50,701 bases of DNA from Tannerellaceae bacterium (GCA_031257015.1 JAIRPK010000052.1:1-50701), one strand, 5' to 3'; shown: positions 37,730 through 45,625, numbered from the stretch's first letter. Translations and numbers: made by a program. The notes: generated by a model not told the origin, from the sequence alone.

Positions 37730-38917
37730 TTATTTCTCTACTACTTCATTTATTCTCCTCAAGGCTTCCTTCAAAAGCTCCTCACGGCAGCATAGCGATA
37801 TGCGTACATAGCGCTCGCCACAGCTGCCGAAGACCATGCCGGGGGTGATGAAAACATTCGCCCCGTACAATATCCTGTCGGCAAAGGCCGCGCTGCCTTC
37901 CGCTCCTTCAGGAAGACGACCCCAAAGGAACATCCCAACCTGATGAACGTCGTAAGTGCAACCCAGAGCATCCATTATCATGCAGGCCAGAACGCGGCGA
38001 CTGCCGTAAATCCTGTTCTGCTCATCATACCAGGCCTTCGGCGCTTTCAACGCCTCGACTGCAGCCAACTGCATCGGCTTGAACTGACCGGAATCCATAT
38101 TACTCTTTACCTTCAAAACCCATTGTACAAATTCAGCGTTGGAAATTAACATCGCCATGCGCCAGCCCGCCATGCTATGGGATTTACTTAAAGAATTTAG
38201 CTCAATACAAACATCCTTCGCACCGGCAACGGATAAAATACTCAACGGATTATCATTCAAGATGAAACTGTACGGATTGTCATTAACAATCACTATCCCA
38301 TGCCGCCTGCCAAAATCCACCAACTGCTCAAACAACTCCATCCGGGCATCAGCGCCAGTCGGCATATTGGGATAGTTCACCCACATCAGCTTCACGCCTT
38401 CCAAATTCATACCCTCCAGCTCCGCAAAGTCAGGATACCAGCCATTCGACGCCTTCAATTCATAAGGCAATATACGGGCGCCAACCAACTTGCTGGCCGA
38501 CGTATAAGTCGGGTAACCGGGATTGGGCGTCAACACCCCGTCACCAGGATTCAAAAACGCCAGCGAAACATGTATCACACCTTCCTTTGAACCAATCAAG
38601 GGCAAGACCTCCGTCTCATAATCTGTCCCAACTCCATACCAAGCCTTGTACCAGGCCGAATAGCCCTGGCGAAGCTCCTTTATCCCAACATAAGGCTGAT
38701 AACCGTGGGCATCAGACTTCAACACCTCCGAACGCAACGCCTCTATCGCAGCCGGCAACGGAGGCAAATCCGGACTGCCTACACCAAGGTTGATAACATC
38801 CCTCCCCTTTACATTCATCTCGGCAACCTCCTTCAGCTTACGGGAAAAATAATATTCCTCAACGCTCTTCACCCGCTCAGCAGGCTCAATCCTATACACT
38901 TTGCCTGCCTTCTGCAT
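37730..38917 (-). CDS. Class I aminotransferase, probably aromatic
   Basis: A 395-residue fold-type I PLP enzyme. INLGVGSPDLPPLPAAIEAL is near residue 40, GSKEGVIHVSLAFLNPGDGV near 108, and NDNPYSFILND near 213. The PLP lysine lies in ELNSLSKSHSMAGWRMAML near 240. Its place between prephenate dehydratase and DAHP synthase/chorismate mutase suggests it converts phenylpyruvate and 4-hydroxyphenylpyruvate to Phe and Tyr; sequence alone would also fit other amino donors or acceptors. The start overlaps the pheA end by 26 bases, indicating coupling. Confidence 0.9.
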   Translation of the reverse strand: MQKAGKVYRIEPAERVKSVEEYYFSRKLKEVAEMNVKGRDVINLGVGSPDLPPLPAAIEALRSEVLKSDAHGYQPYVGIKELRQGYSAWYKAWYGVGTDYETEVLPLIGSKEGVIHVSLAFLNPGDGVLTPNPGYPTYTSASKLVGARILPYELKASNGWYPDFAELEGMNLEGVKLMWVNYPNMPTGADARMELFEQLVDFGRRHGIVIVNDNPYSFILNDNPLSILSVAGAKDVCIELNSLSKSHSMAGWRMAMLISNAEFVQWVLKVKSNMDSGQFKPMQLAAVEALKAPKAWYDEQNRIYGSRRVLACMIMDALGCTYDVHQVGMFLWGRLPEGAEGSAAFADRILYGANVFITPGMVFGSCGERYVRISLCCREELLKEALRRINEVVEK

Positions 38918-39737
38918 ATTCGCCCAATATGATAAAATCCTTAGTCAACGGAACAACCGCATCAAGAGCCTGCTTATAACGAGTATAATCACCAAAGGTC
39001 AAATCAATATAAAATAAATACTGCCACTCGCGGCCAATCACCGGTAAGGACTGGATTTTTGTCAAATTCATGTCGTAAAAAGACAATACAGACAAAATTT
39101 GAGACAAACTCCCAACCGCATGAGGAAGAGTAAACACCAGCGAAGCCTTGTTACGAACAACGCCACGAAGAAGCTCGTCAGCAACCCAACTGTCAGCCAA
39201 AACCAAAAAACGGGTGAAATTCCGCTTATTCGTTTCAATACCATCAAACAGCGTTTCCAAACCATAAAGATCCGCAGCATGACGGCTGCATATCGCAGCG
39301 TGACTCCGCAACTGCTCATGAGCTATACGGCTGGCGCTCGAAGCAGTATCATCACGCTCAACAATACGGACGCCAGGCATAGTGCCAAGAAAATCAGAAC
39401 ATTGCATCAAGGCAATCGGATGAGAACAAACCTCCTCAATCTCGCCAACACTCACGCCGGGCAATGCCGACAGCGAAAGAGATATGCGGAGCTTGTACTC
39501 ACCAACAATGCGAAAACCACTCTGACGAATCAACTCATGATTCTGAAGCAAACTACCGGCAATCGTATTTTCAATCGCCATAACACCCAATATCCCCGAA
39601 TCTTTCTTCATTTCGCTCACAACGCCCTTAAAACTGTCGCAACCAACAATCTCAAGATCCTCGCCTTCAAAATAACTATGGGCAGCAACATCGTGAAACG
39701 AACCCTTAATACCCTGAATTGCAATCCTTTTTTCCAT
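38892..39737 (-). CDS. pheA: Prephenate dehydratase
   Basis: Converts prephenate to phenylpyruvate. Of 281 residues, the first ~180 form the catalytic domain (IQGIKGSFHDVAAHSYF; GVMAIENTIAGSLLQNHELI; the conserved FTRFLVL with the catalytic Thr). Residues ~195-275 form an ACT regulatory domain (VFTLPHAVGSLSQILSVLSF; NLTKIQSLPVIGREWQYLFY) expected to bind Phe. It lacks the chorismate mutase domain of E. coli PheA. It is the first structural gene of the operon, and 40 bases upstream lies the terminator of the leader attenuator. In gene and leader the minus strand is unusually G/T-rich. Confidence 0.95.
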   Translation of the reverse strand: MEKRIAIQGIKGSFHDVAAHSYFEGEDLEIVGCDSFKGVVSEMKKDSGILGVMAIENTIAGSLLQNHELIRQSGFRIVGEYKLRISLSLSALPGVSVGEIEEVCSHPIALMQCSDFLGTMPGVRIVERDDTASSASRIAHEQLRSHAAICSRHAADLYGLETLFDGIETNKRNFTRFLVLADSWVADELLRGVVRNKASLVFTLPHAVGSLSQILSVLSFYDMNLTKIQSLPVIGREWQYLFYIDLTFGDYTRYKQALDAVVPLTKDFIILGEYAEGRQSV

Positions 39738-39778
39738 TCTTATAATGTCAACTTTTTATTATTTTCAACCATATATAC

Positions 39779-39808
39779 AAAAAAAGTCCCGCCTCATTCC
39801 GGCAGGAC
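39779..39808 (-). terminator. Attenuator terminator in the pheA leader
   Basis: On the minus strand GTCCTGCC (39808-39801) pairs with GGCGGGAC (39793-39786) around a 7-base loop, then seven T (39785-39779): an intrinsic terminator 41 bases before the pheA start. It lies inside the operon's own leader. Its 5' arm is also complementary to GGCAGGA at 39872-39866 within the leader coding sequence, so a competing antiterminator helix of at least seven pairs can form. Confidence 0.88.
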
Positions 39809-39843
39809 CTATATGATTTTTTAAATTCTCAGATGTCTGTTTT

Positions 39844-39930
39844 TTAAGACGCCTTACATATAATATCCTGCCCTGGCCTTCTAAAGTAAAAGCGGTAATA
39901 GAAATAATATGTAAAACCAAATATCCTCAT
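39844..39930 (-). CDS. pheL: Phe/Tyr-rich leader peptide of the pheA operon
   Basis: A 28-codon open frame on the minus strand that begins MRIFGFTYYFYYRFYFRR and ends at TAA 39844-39846. Five Phe (positions 4, 6, 10, 14, 16) and five Tyr (8, 9, 11, 12, 15) fall within thirteen codons, far beyond chance and exactly the end products of the operon. A promoter match lies 27 bases upstream and a terminator 35 bases downstream of the stop. The arrangement is that of transcription attenuation by a leader peptide: shortage of Phe- or Tyr-tRNA would stall the ribosome and free the segment at 39866-39872 to block the terminator. The symbol is by analogy only. I found no obvious protector (1:2) hairpin. 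Confidence 0.85.
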   Translation of the reverse strand: MRIFGFTYYFYYRFYFRRPGQDIICKAS

Positions 39931-39956
39931 TGCTCTCTTATTGATTAATTTCAGGA

Positions 39957-39986
39957 CAAAAGTAATCTTTTAATTTAATACACAAA
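39957..39986 (-). promoter_or_regulatory. Bacteroidota-type promoter of the pheA operon
   Basis: On the minus strand a perfect -7 box TACTTTTG (TAnnTTTG; 39964-39957) is preceded at an 18-base spacing by the -33 box TTTG (39986-39983). Transcription would start near 39950, about 20 bases before the leader-peptide ATG. Confidence 0.75.
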
Positions 39987-40019
39987 CATTTTGACCGCTT
40001 TTTCACAAAAAAAAACGCG

Positions 40020-40560
40020 ACAGTGTCAACAACAGACAACAACAACATATTCATTTCCACCACCAAACACCAAACATCCCCTACCCGACCATCCGCATCA
40101 ACAAACAACCAGCCCAAACTCCACAAAACACACACCATAAACAAACAATTCAAACACACAGACACAAACAACCACACAAAAACATCAATCACAACCACAG
40201 CCATCACCACCAACCTCAAATCCTGCACCCCAGACCACCAATCGCCCTCCCCCACCCCATCGCCAACTATTCACAGCAAAAATACATCCGGCACACTCAT
40301 CACCAAGACAGCACAAAACATCAACAAAAAACACAAAAACAAACACCTTCTCCACACCAACCTCCGCCACAACACTCAAAAATCTCATCCAGCAAAAGCA
40401 CACATTATATATAATGTATATGCCACATCGCCACCCTCCACAAAAAACTCCACCATCCCCGCCGCCCCCCTAAATCACCACAGCGCACCCACGCCAAACA
40501 ACCTCCACCGGTCAACAGAAACCAACAACTCCCCTACCCCATTACAAACATATTCGTAAA
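40020..40560. other. 540-bp block with extreme A/C strand bias
   Basis: The plus strand is made almost entirely of A and C (the minus strand of T and G). G is very rare, for example three in the first 60 bases. The lack of T explains why an open frame (40023-40559, a Thr/Asn/Ser/His/Lys-rich sequence) runs through; stop codons all need T. I see no domain, signal peptide or promoter for it and do not call it a gene. The bias builds up gradually through pheA on the left and ends sharply at the AT-rich repeats on the right. Confidence 0.75.
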
Positions 40561-40608
40561 CAACAAGCTTATTATTTTACCCACTAAAGAACCATTCTCA
40601 TTAAACAA

Positions 40609-41014
40609 GAAAATATTTACACACAATGAGAAATAATTTTCATACTCAAAGTAAATATCTTCAAGCAAGGAGAAAATATTTCCGTGCATAATGGAAATAT
40701 TTGCATACAATGAAAAAATATTTTCGCATAACATGAAAATATCTTCACTCATAGAGGAAAAATTTTCATGCAAAAAGAAAATATTTTCAAACCATGCGGA
40801 AATTTCTCCGCGCAGCGCGTGGAAAATCTCACATTACAGGAAAATATATTTATAACCCTGGAAAATAGATACTTATGACATGAAAATAGAAACCCAAATG
40901 AAAGAAATAAATACCATAAGTACGAAAATATATGCCTGTTGAAGAAGAAAAATTGTCTCGACGCAAAACATAACCACTAAAGACAGAAAAATAACAGCTT
41001 ACAGACATAGACAA
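40609..41014. repeat. Degenerate 21-bp-period AT-rich repeats (phased A/T tracts)
   Basis: A GAAAATATTTTC-like core recurs at 40609, 40630, 40651, 40672, 40693, 40714, 40735, 40756, 40777 and 40798. That is exactly every 21 bases although the sequence between cores has diverged. Weaker copies at roughly the same spacing continue to about 41014. A/T tracts phased at two helical turns predict intrinsic DNA curvature. No gene is seen. The array lies between divergent transcription units. Confidence 0.82.
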
Positions 41015-41031
41015 GAAAATTGGCAGAATGG

Positions 41032-41062
41032 TTGCGCCGTAAAACCTAAACAATTACCTTTG
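41032..41062 (+). promoter_or_regulatory. Probable promoter of the 41112 gene
   Basis: TACCTTTG (41055-41062) is a perfect TAnnTTTG -7 box. The -33 position has only a partial match (TTGC at 41032-41035). The start codon follows 50 bases downstream. Confidence 0.55.
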
Positions 41063-41111
41063 CAGCGCAATAGCAGAAATGACAAATATTAACCAGACGA
41101 ACTGACGGAAT

Positions 41112-41768
41112 ATGAAAAAGGATTATATACCTCGCAGAGATGTGGACTTGGCAGAATGGGGGAAGGCATTTGTAAATAATATTGCGGCCAATGCAGCAGC
41201 CTGGGCGATTTCACAAGCAGATGTGGACGATCTGTTGAATAAGTTCCAGGAGTTTGACGCCTGCCTGCGATTGGCCTCTTCCGCCAGCCGGACAACGGTC
41301 ATAACACTGAAAAAGAACCAGGCACGAGAGGCCTTTACGGCTAAAATCAGGGAAATGGTCGGATTCCAACTGCGAAATCCGGCTATCGGCGATGACGACA
41401 GGAAAACTTTGGGGTTGCCGGTGCGCGACCGGACGTACACGAGGAGGAAAAGGCCAACGACCTTCCCCATCCTCCAAATCAAGCTGGTCATCGTAAGGAT
41501 GCTCGCCATCACCTATCATGAGCGGGGGACGATCGGGAAAGCCAAGCCATACGGCGTCAGCGGCGCACTCATCGCCTTCCGGGCGCTCGACGCTCCGCCG
41601 GCGTCGCCAACGGAACTGACCCAAACAACGTTCGCAACACGCTCGCCGCATCGAATAGAATTTACGGAGGAGGAGCGAGGAAAGACGGTTTATTTCGCAG
41701 CCTGCTGGCAAAATGTAAAAGGAGAAAGGGGGCCATGGGGGCCTGTCGTTAGCGCTATTGTGCCATGA
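41112..41768 (+). CDS. Conserved protein of unknown function with fibronectin-III-like C-terminus
   Basis: The 218-residue product has no signal peptide or membrane segment. The N-terminal half is helical (KKDYIPRRDVDLAEWGKAFV; LLNKFQEFDACLRLA), with a central invariant-looking NPAIGDDDRKTLGLPV. The C-terminal half resembles a beta-sandwich domain, ending GKTVYFAACWQNVKGERGPW-GP, as in fibronectin type III folds. I recall similar-looking proteins of unknown function in anaerobic Bacteroidota and spirochaetes, but cannot name a family. It stands alone behind its own promoter, next to the curved repeat region, and transcription changes direction here. Confidence 0.8.
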   Translation: MKKDYIPRRDVDLAEWGKAFVNNIAANAAAWAISQADVDDLLNKFQEFDACLRLASSASRTTVITLKKNQAREAFTAKIREMVGFQLRNPAIGDDDRKTLGLPVRDRTYTRRKRPTTFPILQIKLVIVRMLAITYHERGTIGKAKPYGVSGALIAFRALDAPPASPTELTQTTFATRSPHRIEFTEEERGKTVYFAACWQNVKGERGPWGPVVSAIVP

Positions 41769-41903
41769 ATGTAAAAAGAGGCGTTTTACAATATTTTTCT
41801 TCATGCCGGAAGGTTTTCGGGGCTTATGTTTATGATGCGGCGGAGATGCAAAGGCTTCAATGCCCAAATTGGAATGTTCAACATTATTCTTATACTTTAA
41901 TAT

Positions 41904-42590
41904 ATGCAAGTGTTCACTGAAAAAATGAAAGCGGCAGATTTGGCGCTGGCCAACTACCGGTTGCTGTATGTCTTCCCATGCTTCGGACTGGGGCTGGGGC
42001 TGGGGGAAATGACCGTCAGGCAGATGTGCGAACGGAACGGAATCTCGACGCCTCTGTTCTTACTGGTGTGTAACTTATACAGTTTTGACGATTACTTCCC
42101 GGATATGAACGTGCTTACGCAAATTCCACTGGCGGATTTGATGCTTTATCTGGGAAATTCGCACAGGGATTATTTGAAGAATCGCATCCCGGCGGTTATC
42201 GACAAGGTGGTGAATCTTATGGAAGATTGTAAACTGAAAAACGGCAAAATATTGATGGAATTTTGCGAAAAGTACCGGCAGGAGGTCGTCGCCCACCTGA
42301 AATACGAGGAAGAAACGGTCTTCCCGTATATCCGCGAGTTGCTCGGAGGGAGCAAGGCGACGGGATACCAAATAAAGGAGTATGAGCTGAATCACAGCAA
42401 TATAGACGATGCGCTGAACGACCTGAAGAATATTCTTATCAAGTATTTGCCGCCGGACTGCTCAGTGGAGAAGTGTCGAAACGTGCTGATTGAGCTTTTC
42501 CTCTTTGATTCGGATTTGCGCAAGCATACGTTGCTCGAAGACCAAATTCTGATGACTTTGGTTGAGAGAATTGAAAAGAATAGCGAATGA
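41904..42590 (+). CDS. Hemerythrin-domain protein
   Basis: 228 residues. The N-terminal ~75 residues form an extra domain (FTEKMKAADLALANYRLLYV; EMTVRQMCERNGIST). The hemerythrin HHE fold follows, with candidate di-iron ligands in LGNSHRDYLKNRIPAVIDKV (His), VAHLKYEEETVFPYI (His and Glu) and ELNHSNIDDAL (His), closing with LRKHTLLEDQILM. The domain order resembles RIC/YtfE-type proteins, which respond to NO and repair iron-sulfur clusters, and oxygen sensing is also possible. Its stop overlaps the regulator's start by four bases, so the pair probably works as a sensor and effector. Confidence 0.88.
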   Translation: MQVFTEKMKAADLALANYRLLYVFPCFGLGLGLGEMTVRQMCERNGISTPLFLLVCNLYSFDDYFPDMNVLTQIPLADLMLYLGNSHRDYLKNRIPAVIDKVVNLMEDCKLKNGKILMEFCEKYRQEVVAHLKYEEETVFPYIRELLGGSKATGYQIKEYELNHSNIDDALNDLKNILIKYLPPDCSVEKCRNVLIELFLFDSDLRKHTLLEDQILMTLVERIEKNSE

Positions 42591-43195
42591 ACAGGATTAA
42601 CAAAAATCGTGTTGGCTGTATCGAACCATCACCTGTCGTCCGGGAAGGACTGAAAAAATTGCTTGAGGAAAATGCGGAATTTGTTGTTTGCTCTGCGTTT
42701 GCCGACCTTCAGGCTTTCCGGGGGAAGCCAGGAGAGAAAGAGTTGGATATTCTACTTGTCAATCCTGCCGCAATTAGCGTTTACAGGCAGTTTGCAGTGA
42801 GGGATTTGTTCCCTGAATTTGTTGACATTCCTGTTGTGGCTATTCATTACGGGTATGTGGACAGCGATACGCTCGCGGGCTTCGACGGGGCATTGAGTAT
42901 TTATGACGAGGGACTTAAATTACGTAAAAAACTGCGGCAATTTGCTCAAATGTTTGTCCGCCAGGAAGGCGCTACTGCCGACAGTGTTGACCTTTCGGAA
43001 AGAGAGAAAACAATCCTCATCGCCGTGGCAAAAGGGAGGACGAATAAAGAGATTGCAAAAGAGTATAATATATCTGTTCATACTGTTGTTTCGCACAGGA
43101 AGAATATTAGCCGTAAAACGGGAATTAATACTGTGGCCGGGCTTACGGTTTATGCTGTTTTCAATAATATTGTGGATCAGGAGGATTTGTTATAG
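42587..43195 (+). CDS. LuxR-family regulator with degenerate receiver domain
   Basis: 202 residues. The N-terminal ~125 residues have the outline of a response-regulator receiver (GCIEPSPVVREGLKKLLEEN), but the strand that should carry the phosphorylated Asp reads ELDILLVNPAAI, with Asn where Asp is expected. This suggests a pseudo-receiver not controlled by phosphorylation. The C-terminus is a clear LuxR/GerE helix-turn-helix (LSEREKTILIAVAKGRTNKE; IAKEYNISVHTVVSHRKNIS). Coupled to the hemerythrin gene by an ATGA overlap, it may be controlled by the di-iron protein instead. Candidate targets include the flavodoxin and the iron/redox operon downstream. Confidence 0.88.
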   Translation: MNRINKNRVGCIEPSPVVREGLKKLLEENAEFVVCSAFADLQAFRGKPGEKELDILLVNPAAISVYRQFAVRDLFPEFVDIPVVAIHYGYVDSDTLAGFDGALSIYDEGLKLRKKLRQFAQMFVRQEGATADSVDLSEREKTILIAVAKGRTNKEIAKEYNISVHTVVSHRKNISRKTGINTVAGLTVYAVFNNIVDQEDLL

Positions 43196-43322
43196 AGTGT
43201 TTTTTATCGCTGATTTAAGTTAGACGAAACGGAAAATTTACCCGAATTGGGGGATTGCCGTGTCTTGTGAAATACCGGACTTTTGCATAATCAAATTAGT
43301 TAGTAACAATTAATAATGTATT

Positions 43323-43826
43323 ATGATCAAGATCGGTATTTTTTATGGTTCATCGGGCGGCAACACTAAAGGAATTGCCGACAGGATTGCAAAGAAATTA
43401 GGCGTCGGTAACGGCGATATTCATGATGTGGCCAAGGCTACGGCCGGCGATTTAACGGCTTATGATGCTTTGTTATTCGGCTCATCAACCTGGGGATTAG
43501 GCGACCTGCAGGATGACTGGGAGGATTATATCAAGGTGGTTTCGAGGGCGGATTTGACGGGGAAGAAAGTGGCGCTGTTCGGCTGCGGGGATTCGTCGTC
43601 TTTTCCGGATACGTTTTGTGACGCAATGGGGAAAATTTATCTGGCTGTCAAGGATAAGGCTTCTGTTGGGGGCTTTGTGGAGACGGATGGCTACTCTTTT
43701 GATTCGTCGGAGGCGGTCGTCGAGAATCGTTTCGCCGGCCTTGCTCTTGACGAGGATAATGAAAGTCATTTGACGGATGAAAGGATTGAGAAATGGGTCG
43801 CGGTTTTGAAACGGGAATGGGAATGA
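43323..43826 (+). CDS. fldA: Flavodoxin (long-chain type)
   Basis: A 167-residue FMN electron carrier that substitutes for ferredoxin when iron is short. The phosphate loop is GIFYGSSGGNTKGIADRIA at the N-terminus. The isoalloxazine-flanking loops are FGSSTWGLGDLQDDWEDY near residue 53 and LFGCGDSSSFPDTFCDAMG near 88. The ~20-residue insertion of long-chain flavodoxins is present (KDKASVGGFVETDGYSFDSS). Its stop overlaps the next start (ATGA). Confidence 0.95.
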   Translation: MIKIGIFYGSSGGNTKGIADRIAKKLGVGNGDIHDVAKATAGDLTAYDALLFGSSTWGLGDLQDDWEDYIKVVSRADLTGKKVALFGCGDSSSFPDTFCDAMGKIYLAVKDKASVGGFVETDGYSFDSSEAVVENRFAGLALDEDNESHLTDERIEKWVAVLKREWE

Positions 43827-44152
43827 CCAGAATTTTTAAATGCAAGAATTGCGATAAAATTCATCTTGAATCAGGGAATATTTTGCTGCATTTCGTTTCG
43901 CCTGAAAGATTGCGAAAATATCTGGTTTATCTTGACGGTATTAATGCTGAATATTACGCGAGGCTTAACCGAATGAAGGGGGTTGCGAAAGATGTTTTTC
44001 TGCCTGTTGAGGGAACTGTGGCCAGCATCGCTTTTTCGCTCGAAGAATTTGAAGAATTTAAAAACGCTATACGTAATTATATTTCGGGAGATTGCAAACG
44101 TCCCGGAGGTCATGTTGAACTGAATAAGTTCCTGGTAATTAATCCTAACTAA
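43823..44152 (+). CDS. Small conserved protein with N-terminal CxxC, flavodoxin partner
   Basis: 109 residues from the ATG that overlaps the flavodoxin stop; an in-frame ATG ten codons earlier lies inside fldA and is less likely. It begins MTRIFKCKNCDKIHLESGN with a CxxC pair that could bind metal. It continues with VSPERLRKYLVYLDGINAEY and FSLEEFEEFKNAIRNYI and carries no membrane segment. I believe similar small proteins accompany flavodoxin in other Bacteroidales, but no function is known to me. A terminator follows. Confidence 0.8.
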   Translation: MTRIFKCKNCDKIHLESGNILLHFVSPERLRKYLVYLDGINAEYYARLNRMKGVAKDVFLPVEGTVASIAFSLEEFEEFKNAIRNYISGDCKRPGGHVELNKFLVINPN

Positions 44153-44190
44153 CGACTAAAAAAGAAAAGAAGACGCGCTCATAATAGCTA

Positions 44191-44231
44191 GAAACCCTCT
44201 GTCGGAGTAATCCGGGGGAGGGTTTCTTTTT
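44191..44231 (+). terminator. Rho-independent terminator after the flavodoxin operon
   Basis: A perfect 9-bp stem GAAACCCTC / GAGGGTTTC (44191-44199 with 44218-44226) has an inner CGGA/TCCG extension and is followed by five T. Confidence 0.9.
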
Positions 44232-44365
44232 GATGGGGCTGACAACTGTTCGACTATCCCAATAATCGGTTATGTTCGTGAATGAAATTCCCTGCTTTTG
44301 GGGATTGCGATGATTGATGAAAGGAATGACCTTTGCGGCGTTATATTCTAATATTAATTAAAGAT

Positions 44366-45625
44366 ATGCTCAGAATAATATTTATATCATTTACTTTATT
44401 CATCACATCTTCGCTGGTGGGTTACGCGCAACTTACCATCGGCGGGTACGGTGAAGTGGCTTTAACTCGAAATTTTTTTAGTGACAATATCAACCGCTAT
44501 ACTCATGCGGATGATTACAAAAATGCTAAGAGCCACGGGAGATTTGACTTGCCGCACGTCGCGTTCGCCATAGGCTACAATTTTGAATCCAAATGGAAAA
44601 TGTACTCTGAAATAGAGTTTGAACACGGAGGAACGGAGGCCGCAATGGAACTAGAAGCGGAAGAGGCCGGCGAATATGAAAGCGAAATAGAACGCGGGGG
44701 CGAAGTAGTACTTGAGCAGTTCTGGATTGAACGCAACTTCTCCGACGCATTCAACATCAGGGTTGGGCATATCATTGTGCCGGTCGGCTATACGAGCGCC
44801 AACCACCTTCCGAATGATTTTTTTACCGTTTTCAGGCCTGAAGGGGAAAATACTATTCTCCCATGCACGTGGCATGAGACGGGGGCGAGCATCTGGGGAA
44901 GAATCGGAGATTTCAGATATGAAGCGCAGTTACTTCCGGGTTTGGACTCCGAGCTTTTCAGTCGCCGGAACTGGATTCAGGGTGGCTCGGCTTCGCCATA
45001 TGAGTTTAAGGTGGCGAACAAGTATGCAGGGACGTTGAGATTTGACAACTTTTCCGTTAAGGGTTTGAGAATGGGAGTGAGCGGTTATTATGGTTATAGT
45101 TTCAACAATAGTATTCTGCCATCATCGGCAGATAAATATAATAATGTAAAGGGCGCTGTTGGAATTGCATCGTGCGACTTTGAATACAAGCAACCGCGAA
45201 TCATTGCACGAGGATACTTCGATTATGGACATTTGACTAACTCCGAGGAAATATCCAAATACAATAAAAGTTTGACTAAAAACTCGCCTTCACCTCGGAC
45301 TAATGTAGCATCTGACGCTGTTTGCACCGGACTGGAAACGGGATACGACATCCTGCCATGGTTTGAGCATGGACATAAGAATGTAAAAAATCCCCAACTC
45401 TTTGTCTTTGGTAGATATGAATATTACGACTCCATGTATAAAACCGCCAACAACATCGCTGACAACGACTGGTGCGGACGCCAGCGGGCAGTAGCCGGGT
45501 TTAATTATTTCCCGATTCGTGAAGTTGTGATTAAGGTTGAATACTCGGCTGGAATACTCAAAAAACAATATAATAATGAGAATAGCTTCTCCGTCGGCAT
45601 TGCCTACGCTGGCTTCTTTAAGTAA
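44366..45625 (+). CDS. Outer-membrane beta-barrel porin
   Basis: About 419 residues from the ATG at 44366; an upstream TTG at 44333 is in frame but less likely. A signal peptide (MLRIIFISFTLFITSSLVGY, cleaved near AQL) is followed by alternating beta-strands. The N-terminus LTIGGYGEVALTRNFFSDN and the final aromatic residue (AYAGFFK) are typical of phosphate-selective-porin-like barrels. A conserved stretch reads FDLPHVAFAIGYNFESKWKM. It is followed by an imelysin lipoprotein and a di-haem lipoprotein at gaps of 28 and 21 bases, so it is probably the outer-membrane channel of an iron or redox uptake system. Confidence 0.85.
   Translation: MLRIIFISFTLFITSSLVGYAQLTIGGYGEVALTRNFFSDNINRYTHADDYKNAKSHGRFDLPHVAFAIGYNFESKWKMYSEIEFEHGGTEAAMELEAEEAGEYESEIERGGEVVLEQFWIERNFSDAFNIRVGHIIVPVGYTSANHLPNDFFTVFRPEGENTILPCTWHETGASIWGRIGDFRYEAQLLPGLDSELFSRRNWIQGGSASPYEFKVANKYAGTLRFDNFSVKGLRMGVSGYYGYSFNNSILPSSADKYNNVKGAVGIASCDFEYKQPRIIARGYFDYGHLTNSEEISKYNKSLTKNSPSPRTNVASDAVCTGLETGYDILPWFEHGHKNVKNPQLFVFGRYEYYDSMYKTANNIADNDWCGRQRAVAGFNYFPIREVVIKVEYSAGILKKQYNNENSFSVGIAYAGFFK

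Noticed and set aside
39938..40255. 105-residue hydrophobic Val/Leu/Trp-rich open frame on the minus strand
   Set aside because: It follows from the G/T-rich composition of that strand, and its end overlaps the promoter of the pheA leader.
40023..40559. 178-residue Thr/Asn/Ser-rich open frame
   Set aside because: The stretch contains almost no T, and every stop codon needs T, so an open frame is expected by composition alone. No promoter, signal or domain was seen.
40609..41014. Chromosomal origin (oriC)
   Set aside because: AT-rich iteron-like repeats and a skew change are suggestive, but no DnaA boxes (TTATNCACA) and no dnaA or dnaN gene were found. Kept only as a note under the skew finding.
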